Shown here in pieces: positions 6,006-15,000 of a stretch of DNA of 28,582 nt (its first letter is position 1; each line of letters opens with the position of its first letter). Source of the DNA: CAMEON01 sp045645165. Its GTDB lineage: Bacteria; Bacillota; Clostridia; Oscillospirales; CAG-272. The DNA is taken from contig JAZRIF010000128.1 of assembly GCA_045645165.1 (NCBI GenBank), positions 1 to 28,582 on the forward strand. The letters are read 5' to 3'. The notes under the pieces were generated by a model. The model saw only the letters and a program-made list of their open reading frames with translations, made no database searches and was not told where the DNA came from. The translations under genes were made by a program, and so were the position numbers.

Positions 6006-8855
6006 TTATGCACCCAGGTGCTGGTAGTAGTAGCAGAGCTTAGCCCAAGAATATTCAACACCGTAGAAGGTGTACTTATCCATCAGGGTCTGGAGCAGGG
6101 ATGCCAAGGTTTCGTCAACGGCAATGCAGCCCTCCAGCTCGGGATGATCCTCGGTGGCGGGATGGAGCTTGTCCAAGTATGCTTTGATGTCATCGGTCAG
6201 ATCCTTGCCGTTACCGTGGGTCTTGCCTGCCAGCACTTCGTCCAGCATATAAATGGCAGCCAGCTCTTCGAACTGTTCGCCCCAGATCTCCTTGAGCTTC
6301 TCCTTGGTTTCGTCACCGTAAATGGCCTGGTAGTTGAGGATTTCCTGATCCGACTCGGTCACCGAGAAGTTGAAAGCGCCGCGATCGATCATGTCCTTGA
6401 TGGAGTGAGAGAAAACAGTCGTCAAACCAACGAAGTCTGCGTAGATGATAGAGCCCAGAGAGCCGTCCTCGCGGAGTTCGTGGTAGTAGCCGTCATCACC
6501 CAGCGCGATCTTGATACCGCCCGAGAGAATCTCGGCCAAGTCGCCCATGGTATCATCGGCGATCTCACCGTCGGGGAAAGTGAAGTATCCGGGAGAAGCA
6601 ACGGTGAAGTGGTCGTAGGAAGCACCCAGAAATTCGACCGAGAAAGTGAATCCACCTACTTGGTATACGTCATAGAAGGCGATATCAATGTAGTAGTCGC
6701 GGCCGGCCTCGAAGTAGACCACCATGGAGAGGTTAACGGGATCGTAGTACATGCGCTCGCCGCCCTCGTGGACGTAGTACTCGGTGCGGTCGGGATTGAA
6801 GATCCAGCCGTCCACCTGCCACTCGCTGTGAGAGGTGATGCGGTAAGCACCGGACTTTTCGGGGGTGAACTTGTAGAGCAGACCGCGAGGCATGATGACG
6901 CGGTCATAGTACACGTAGTTATCAGCGCCCTCAACGGCCGTGTAAGCGGAGTAAGGAGCCAGACCACGGATGGGGTCGTCCAATTGGGCGCCGTTCGTAC
7001 CGTAGGCATCGTAGTAGGAGCACATCTGCAGCCACTGGTTGGGGTTGTCTGTTTCCAGACCGATGGCCTGAGCCACGATTTCCAGCAGCTCTTTGAGCTC
7101 CTGGTTGATCGAGCAGTAACCGTAAATGGTGGCGTTAGAGGCGTAATTACAGTATTCGACCAGTTCCTCGTAGTAATTAACCCCGTTGATTTCGATTTCG
7201 CCGTTGTAGGCGTGGGTGTAAATGGGATTGTTGGAGAACTGAGTACCCATCATGAGGTTGACCAGCAGGAGGGGACCGTTCTTGTCGTTTACGTGGTAGA
7301 GACCATCCTCCTCGTTGAACACGGGGGTGATGTATTCCTGATAACCGAAGCCGTCAGCGGCGGGTTTGGTAGCGGCCTGGCGGGGAATGTAGCTGGGCAC
7401 GTCGATCTGCTCAGCCGAGGTGACACGGAGGTTCTTCAGGTAAACGGTATCATCACCGACCGAATCGGAAGAGTCCTTTACAAAGCAGAAAGCCACCTCA
7501 TAAACGCCGTCTTCCTGAGCAACGAACGTATAGCAGGTCTTCCACTGATCCGATTCACCCGAAATTTGGTAGATATCCTTGGCGTCTACCAGCAGGTAAA
7601 GAAGGTCAGCGCCCTGTTCGGAGGATGCCCAGTAGTCGAAGGCCAAGGCCTCGCCTGCCTTCAGGGTCACGTCGGCGTACATGATGGCAAAGCTGTTGTC
7701 TTTGCCTGCGTTAGAGGGCGCGATGACTTTTTCGCCGTTCTTTTCCTTGATGATGAAGGGCCAGTACATATCGGCATTTTCGTCTTCGGTCTCAGCGCGG
7801 TAGGTTGCGGTGATATCTCCCTTGTTGAACACGCCGGCAATCTCGTCGGAGGAAGGCATGGTCACGTTGGGCTTTTCTGCGGGAGTCAACTCATTCAGAT
7901 CGGTAAGCAGCTTCTGCTCGTAGTCATCGCCGGTGAAATGATCGAACATGGCGATGAAGGGAGTCTCGCTGACGATACCGCCCGACTCGATGAGGCAGAT
8001 CACACCGTATCGGTCGATAACGACCGAGGTGGGATAGCCTTCCAGGGCGAAGGCAGGACCCATGTTCGTATAGTCCTTGGCCATGGGGAAGGAGAGACCG
8101 CCCGTGGTTCCGTCGCCCACGTAGTCCTCGTAGAAGCGATCCTTGAAATTCTTAATGCCTTCCTCGGAGTCGCCCTGCAGGGTGGAGTGGTTCAGAGCCA
8201 CGATCTCCACCTTATCCTTGTACTGCTTGTATACAGAGTCCATGTAGGGGAATTCCTTGACGCACCAAGAGCAGGTGGTGTACCAGAAGTTGATGAGCAC
8301 CATATCCTTGGTCTTCAGCAGCTCGGAGAGCTTCTGGGTATTTCCGTCGGAATCAACTACCGAGAAATCCCGCATGACGTCGCCCAGCTTGTAGTTCTTG
8401 CCGCTGTGGTCGGTGCTGTCAATGACGGCGGAAGTAACGGAAAGCTCGGTGACGGTGCCGGTCAGCGGGTAGCTGGCTTCGACTTTGTAGCCCTCGGGAA
8501 GACCCGACAGAACAGCCACGTACTTGTCGCTGGGCTTCAGAGAAATTTTGGCGATACCGGTAGCGTCGGTGGTGGTGTAGTTGACCAGATCCTCTAAGGT
8601 GTTATCGGTGTAGATGTACACGTTAACACCGGAGAGCTTGAGACCGCCGGCGGACTTGACCGAGATGGAGTACTCGACCTTTGCGGTGTTATCGCCGCTG
8701 GACTGAGACTCATTGGGGGTGATTGGCGTGGTGGGCGTACCGGAGGTTTCTTCGCCGGAATTGGCGTTCTGACAGCTCGCAAAGTTTGCTGCAAAGGCTG
8801 CGAGGAGCATCAGAACGGCGAGAAGCAACGCCAGTTTCTTGTGCGGATTCTTCAT
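6006..8855 (-). CDS. Large lipoprotein with prealbumin-like and TlpA/redoxin domains
   Basis: This 949-residue protein starts with a lipoprotein signal peptide (FASC, C28) and a Ser/Thr/Pro linker. A prealbumin-like beta domain follows (about 60-145). Then comes a redoxin/TlpA domain (about 155-310), with active site CSWC (C195, C198) after LINFWYTT and the cis-Pro loop GYPTSVVIDRYG. Next is a probable jelly-roll, carbohydrate-binding-like domain (about 345-490). The long C-terminal part has two copies of a DGxYH segment (about 515 and 785), also present once in the 425-residue lipoprotein, and ends in a Trp/Cys/Tyr-rich helix. TlpA proteins are extracytoplasmic thiol-disulfide oxidoreductases; CSWC is not the usual WCxxC order, so its redox behaviour may differ. 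TAGGAG precedes the start. The nearby membrane Fe-S/thioredoxin fusion is a possible electron donor (inference). Confidence 0.88.
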   Translation of the reverse strand: MKNPHKKLALLLAVLMLLAAFAANFASCQNANSGEETSGTPTTPITPNESQSSGDNTAKVEYSISVKSAGGLKLSGVNVYIYTDNTLEDLVNYTTTDATGIAKISLKPSDKYVAVLSGLPEGYKVEASYPLTGTVTELSVTSAVIDSTDHSGKNYKLGDVMRDFSVVDSDGNTQKLSELLKTKDMVLINFWYTTCSWCVKEFPYMDSVYKQYKDKVEIVALNHSTLQGDSEEGIKNFKDRFYEDYVGDGTTGGLSFPMAKDYTNMGPAFALEGYPTSVVIDRYGVICLIESGGIVSETPFIAMFDHFTGDDYEQKLLTDLNELTPAEKPNVTMPSSDEIAGVFNKGDITATYRAETEDENADMYWPFIIKEKNGEKVIAPSNAGKDNSFAIMYADVTLKAGEALAFDYWASSEQGADLLYLLVDAKDIYQISGESDQWKTCYTFVAQEDGVYEVAFCFVKDSSDSVGDDTVYLKNLRVTSAEQIDVPSYIPRQAATKPAADGFGYQEYITPVFNEEDGLYHVNDKNGPLLLVNLMMGTQFSNNPIYTHAYNGEIEINGVNYYEELVEYCNYASNATIYGYCSINQELKELLEIVAQAIGLETDNPNQWLQMCSYYDAYGTNGAQLDDPIRGLAPYSAYTAVEGADNYVYYDRVIMPRGLLYKFTPEKSGAYRITSHSEWQVDGWIFNPDRTEYYVHEGGERMYYDPVNLSMVVYFEAGRDYYIDIAFYDVYQVGGFTFSVEFLGASYDHFTVASPGYFTFPDGEIADDTMGDLAEILSGGIKIALGDDGYYHELREDGSLGSIIYADFVGLTTVFSHSIKDMIDRGAFNFSVTESDQEILNYQAIYGDETKEKLKEIWGEQFEELAAIYMLDEVLAGKTHGNGKDLTDDIKAYLDKLHPATEDHPELEGCIAVDETLASLLQTLMDKYTFYGVEYSWAKLCYYYQHLGA

Positions 8856-8913
8856 TTTTCTTCTCCTACTATGGTATTTTGTTCGCTATGTATTTGACGG
8901 ATTACAAAGGAGC

Positions 8914-8978
8914 ATAGAACAACATTCTATAGCATACCACAAATCCTGAAAAAAATCAAGAGGATTTGCGGTTTTTTT
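8914..8978. promoter_or_regulatory. Dyad and orphan terminator-like hairpin in the divergent intergenic region
   Basis: ATAGAA (8914-8919) faces TTCTAT (8925-8930), an operator-like dyad. Right after it, ACCACAAATCCT (8936-8947) pairs with AGGATTTGCGGT (8961-8972), with one mismatch, and is followed by seven Ts on the plus strand. No plus-strand gene precedes this terminator-shaped hairpin. It may end a short untranslated RNA or insulate the two divergent genes. A weak minus-strand promoter (TTGATT, 17 nt, TATGCT) overlaps it. Confidence 0.45.
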
Positions 8979-9009
8979 ATAAATAAAGATATATGTTTAC
9001 AATTTGCTC

Positions 9010-9038
9010 TTGAATTATCCACGGAAATATGATAAAAT
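9010..9038 (+). promoter_or_regulatory. Probable sigma-A promoter of the giant protease gene
   Basis: TTGAAT (9010-9015), a 17-nt spacer and TAAAAT (9033-9038) lie 60 nt before the start codon at 9098. The boxes match 4 and 5 of 6 consensus positions. Confidence 0.6.
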
Positions 9039-9097
9039 ACTGATTACGCATGGACTTTTTTATATACGTCAAAATTTCCGTTTGAAAGGTAAAAAAC

Positions 9098-12000
9098 ATG
9101 ATCGCAATTTCCGTAAAAAACAAGACTCGGATCCGCCTGCTTACGGCGATCCTGGCCGCTGTCATGGTGTTGTCTGCAGCCGCAGCCGTGATCGCATGGC
9201 TGATCCCCGGCAGTACGACAAACGGTGGGGGGATCCGTCCCTTTGAGGGCAACCTGATCACCAACCGTGACCACTATCTCGACAATTCGGTGATGTATAA
9301 GCTTCCCGAGACCATTAAGGAGACCGATGAAATCTCGGTTATCGTGGAAGTGAAAGAACTGCCTCTCTTGGAGCAGTACCCCGGCGCATCCTCGGGGATG
9401 ACCTTTACCGAATACGCGCTCTCGGACGAAGCCGCTTCTATCCGCGCTCGCATTGAGGCCGAGAAGCAGGAATTGCTGGCCGATCTGGATGAAGCAAAGC
9501 TGAAATACGTTTTGGGCGAGGATTATGCTAACGTGCTCAGCGGCTTTGAGATCACCATCAAGGCCGGTGACTTCGAGTCTGTGACCAAGACTATCGGAAA
9601 GCGTGGCACCACCATCATCGGTGAGGTGTACAAGCCTGAGGAGACCCAATCCCTCGGTAATTCCACACAGCTGGTGGAAAATACCGTCAACGTCTATCCC
9701 ACGGGTATCTTTAACAGCTCGGATTTCGCTTACGACGGTACGGGCACGGTGGTAGCCGTTCTGGATACGGGTCTGGACTACTATCACTCCGCCTTCGCTC
9801 TTTCGAATTTTACGGCTGACAGAAGCAAGCTGGGGCTGACCTTTGATGAGGTGGCCGCACTCGTGGGCGATACCCGCGCATCGGGGATTCAGACGAACCT
9901 CACGGCTTCCGATGTGTATATCAACGAGAAGGTGCCCTATAGCTTTGACTACGCCGACGGAGACTCCGATGTGTACCCCATTGCCAGCGACCACGGTACT
10001 CACGTGGCAGGTATCATCGCAGGTAAGGACAACGAGATCACGGGTGTTGCTCCTAACGCACAGCTCGTCATTATGAAAACCTTCTCCGATGTGGAGTCTT
10101 CCGCGAGATCTTCCTGGATCCTGGCGGCGCTGGACGACTGCGTGGTACTGGGTGTGGACGTCATCAACATGTCTCTGGGTACCGATTGCGGCTTCTCCCG
10201 CGAAATGGATAAGGAAGCCATCTCGGGTGTGTACGACCGTATCCGTGCCGCCGGTATCTCCATCGTAGCGGCCGCGTCTAACAGTTATAACTCCACCTAT
10301 TCCTCCGAAAAGAACGGTAACCTGGGTCTGACCTCTAACCCCGACTCGGCTACCGTTGGTTCTCCCTCTACCTACAAGGGCGCTCTGTCGGTCGCTTCCA
10401 TCAGCGGTACCAAGACTCCCTACCTTCTGTACGGTGAGACCATTATCTACTTCCTGGAGTCCTCTGACCGCGTGTCCGAGGAAAAGAACTTCTACGAAGA
10501 TATTCTGCCCGATGGCGTGGACGAGCTGGAGATCGAGTTCATTACCATCCCCGGTGCAGGCCGTTCTGCCGACTATACGGGTATCGACGTGACGGGCAAG
10601 ATCGCCCTGGTTGCCCGCGGATCCACCACCTTTGAGGAAAAGGCCAACGTTGCCCAAGAGAAGGGTGCCGCCGGTATCATCATCTACAACAACGTGTCGG
10701 GTGACATCAAGATGAACGTGGGTGACACCACCATCGCCGTGGCCTCCATCCGTCAGGATGACGGTGAGATGCTGGCCGCCGCCGGTACGGGCAAGCTCTC
10801 CATCAAGCGCTCCCAGACCTCGGGCCCCTTCATGTCGGATTTCTCTTCCTGGGGTCCTACACCCGATCTCCAGCTTAAGCCTGAGATCACCGCTCACGGC
10901 GGTTCCATCTATTCTTCGGTGCCCGGTCAGTCCTACGACCGCATTTCGGGTACCTCCATGGCAACCCCCAATATGGCCGGTGTGACCGCCCTGCTCCGTC
11001 AGTACGTCAAGGCCAACTTCCCCGACAAGGCGAACGACCCCGTGGCCGTAACCGCCTTTGTCAATCAGCTTCTTATGTCCACCGCCGACGTGGTGTACAA
11101 TACCAACGGCCTCCCCTACTCCCCCCGTAAGCAGGGCGCAGGTCTGGCCAACCTGAAGAATTCTGCGGCTACGTCCGCATTCATTCAAACCTACGACCGC
11201 AAGACAGGGGAGATCATGGACAAGTCCAAGATCGAGTTGGGCGATGATCCTACCTGTACGGGCGTATATACGCTCAAGTTCGCCATCAACAACTTCGGTA
11301 CGGCAGGGCTTACCTACGACGTCTCGGCTCTGGTCATGACCGAGGGTGTCAGCGAGACCAAGACCAATCAGGGTGAGACCACCGTCACCGAGCAGGGTTA
11401 CATCCTGAGCGGTGCGACCGTAGTTGTGACCTCGGTCAGCGGCGGTACCCAGAGCGGAAATACCGTTACGGTTGCCGGTGGCAAGGTCGCCGAGATCACC
11501 GTGACCATTACCCTTGGTGATGACGATAAGAAGTACCTGAACGATTCCTTCGAGAACGGTATGTACGTAGAGGGCTTCGTGATTCTGACCGCTAAGGAGG
11601 GAACTACCGTCAATCTGAGCGCGCCCTACCTGGCCTTCTACGGCGACTGGACCGAGGCTCCCATCCTGGACCTGGATTTCTACCAGACCAATAAGGACGA
11701 GTTGGATGATTCCATCGATCTTTTGGATAAGACTCTGCCCGATGCCTATGCCACCCGTCCTGTGGGACGCGTGGAGGGGGACTACGTCAACTTCATGGGC
11801 GCATACTATTTCGTCCAGGATCCTGCGGCTAAGAAGATCGCCGCAGACCGCAAGTACATCTCCATCTCCAATCAGGAAGGTGCGGTGAACTCCGTTCAGT
11901 ACGTCTGGGCGGGTCTGCTCCGTAATGCCAAGGAGGCCGTCGTAACCGTGACGGATGATGCCACGGGCGAGGTGGTCTTTGAAACCGTGGATCGCGATAT

Positions 12001-15000
12001 TCGCAAATCCTATTCCAACGGCACCACCATATTCCCTGCGAATATCGACGTGAAATTCTCTGCTATTGAGCAGAACCTCAAGAACAACACATCCTACACC
12101 GTCACCGTCAAGACCTACATGGACTACGACCGCGACGGTAGCGATACCAATGATAACAATACGTTCACTTTCCCTGTGGTGACCGACTTTGAGGCACCTG
12201 CCGTTACCGATTGCGAGTTCTACACCGAGTACGACAAGTCTGCCAAGAAGACCCGTCTTTTCGCAAAGATGTCGGTCTACGACAACCACTACGCCATGTG
12301 CATGCAGCTGGGCTACGTCACGCTGGAGCAGGACGGCTACATAGTCAAGGCCTTTGACAAGTACCTGACCCCCATCTACTCCGAGGACAACTCCACCACC
12401 ACGGTCATCTACGAGCTGACCGATTACATCGACGAGATCCGTACCGGCGCCGCCAACAAGAACTGCATCACCGTCATCACCTATGACTATGCGCTGAACC
12501 AGGCTGCCTACGAGATCCCCCTGCCCGACGATTACACCGATTTCTACTTCACCGAGTCCGAGCTGACGCTCTCTCCCAACGAAGTATACGACCTGAAGCC
12601 TCTGGTCTACCCCAATACCGAGTGGCCCGAGCTGCTGGAGTACTACTCCGCCAACATGGACGTGGCAACCGTGGTCAATGATAAGCTGGTGGCCATCGCT
12701 CCCGGTGTGTCCCGTATCGTGGCTCGTGATCCCGTGACTAAGAAGACAGCCTCCTTTACCCTGACTGTCCGCAGCGAGGGTGACGAGGGCTACGTCCGCT
12801 ACGACAAGCCCGTAGCTGAAAACTTCACGCTGACAGGATATCTCGTGGATAAAGCTTACTATTTCCTCTCCTCCGAGGAGCGGGAGATCGGTGTGGACGG
12901 AGACGAGATGAAGTTCGTGGGTGAGAACTACAGCCTCTCCATGTATCCCTCCGAGGCCGTGACGTTGCGGTACCGCTTGGACGCCTATTTCCCCGAGGAT
13001 ACGAAGGTCGTGTTCGAGTCCAGTAACGAGAAGATCGTAACCGTGGACGAGAACGGAAAGATCACCGCCGTGGCCGAGGGCTTTGCCTCTATCGCGGTGA
13101 AGGTGCTCATGGATGACAAGGCTACCTACTTCTCCAAGTCCATTAGCATCAGTGTCAAGGATCCCTACGTCACCACGGGTCCCTCTCTGACCCACTATTT
13201 CGGTCTGGGCGGCGTGGTGAATATCCCTCCCTCCCTGTCCATCACCGAGATCGGGCAGTACGCATTCTCCAACTTTGAATACATCCCCAAGGATGAGCAT
13301 GACGAGATCTCCGAGGACTCTCCCGAAACCACCAAGATCTGGTTCATCGGTGACGATACCATCGAGGAGGTCATCATTCCCGAGGGTGTCAAGACCATTG
13401 GCCCCTACGCCTTTGCCAATTTGACCGCCCTCAAGCGCGTGGTTCTGCCCTCCACGCTGGAGCGCATCGATCAGGGTGCCTTCTACGGTTGTACGGCGCT
13501 GAAAACCGTGATCGGTTTGGAAAGCGTTAAGTTCATCAACCAGAACGCCTTTGCCGGCTGTGCCCTGGAGGGATCCATCAAGCTGGACAAGGTCGTGGCT
13601 TTGGCGGATTACGCTTTCTATGGCAACGCATCTCTGAAGGGCGTGACTCTCTCTGCAGATACTCAGTCGGTGGGCGCATATGCCTTTGCAGGGGCGAAAG
13701 CCTTGACAGAGGTGAACATCCCCGCCGAGAGGATCAAGCTGGGTCGCTACGCGTTCAGCGGTTGCGAGTCCCTGCCTGCTGTTTCCATCAACGCTTCCGT
13801 CGTGCCCGCAGGCGCTTTCGACGGTTGTAAAGCCCTGACCTCCATCACGCTTGGCAAGGAGGTGGCCGTGATCGGTGAGTACGCGTTCCGCGGCACTGCC
13901 CTGAACGCCTTTACCGTGGAGAACGGCAACCCCAACTTTACCGTGCAGAGCGGGAAGCCCTACTTGTTAAATAAGGAAGGAAATACCCTCGTTCTGGTGG
14001 CTCCCGGTGTGAAGGGAAGCTTCGAGCTGACCGATGCTTCGGTGACCGTCATCGGTACAGGTGCCTTCTCGGGCAACAATGAGCTGACCTCTGTCAAGAT
14101 GCCTCAGGTCACGGCTGTGGGGGCATATGCTTTTGCCGGTTGCAGCAAACTGGAGTCGGTTGACCTCGGTAAGCTGACCGAGATCGGAGATTACAGCTTC
14201 TACCGTACGGCAATCACAACAACGCCCGCCTTGGACGGTGTTGCCGTCATTGGCGAGTACGCTTTTGCTCGCTCCCAGGTGGAGTCCGTCCACATTCCCG
14301 ACGGTGCGACCGTGGGCGAATCCGCGTTCCGCGAGTGCAAGTCCTTGAAGGTCGTCAAGATCGGCAACAACGTGGTCGTCGGCAAAGACGCCTTCCGTCT
14401 GGATTTGGACAGCAATTTCAAGCAGGACTTCTACAAGATCGACGATACCCGCTACTATTTCTACATTTTGACCTCTCCCCTGACCGATCTGACCATCGGC
14501 GATAACGTCACGATTGAAAGCGGCGCTTTCTACGGTGCATCCGAACTGGAGTCCGTGACCTTGGGCGCGGGCGCTGTGATCGGCGATTTCGCCTTCTACA
14601 ATGCCGCTTCTCTTAAGAATATGGATCTCTCGAAGGTGACCTCGATCGGTAAATCCGCCTTCTCGGGTGATATGCTCAACGAGTTCTCCAACAGCGGCAT
14701 GACCAACCCCGTTCTGGATGCTGAGGGCATGTACATGTACCGTTACTACGCCCCCGCCTTTGAGTCCATTCAGCTGACGGCAGCGACGTCCATCGGAGAA
14801 TCTGCCTTTGCATACTGCCGCAATCTGAAGTCGGTGGATCTGGGTGACGGTGTTACGGACATTCCCGCGCAGACCTTCTTCTACTGCGAGGCTCTTTCCG
14901 ATTTTGATTTCGCCGGTGTCAAGACCATCGGTTCCAACGCTTTCAATACCACAGCCCTGACGCATCTTGACCTCTCGGCCGTGGAGAGCATCGGTACCTA

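Noticed and set aside
6018..8597. Long plus-strand open frame over the 949-residue lipoprotein
   Set aside because: The minus-strand gene has a lipobox, a redoxin domain and a ribosome binding site; the other strand has none.
9044..13300. Very long antisense open frame (about 1400 codons) opposite the giant protease
   Set aside because: The plus strand encodes a complete protein with catalytic motifs and LRRs. The antisense translation lacks domains and follows from codon bias.
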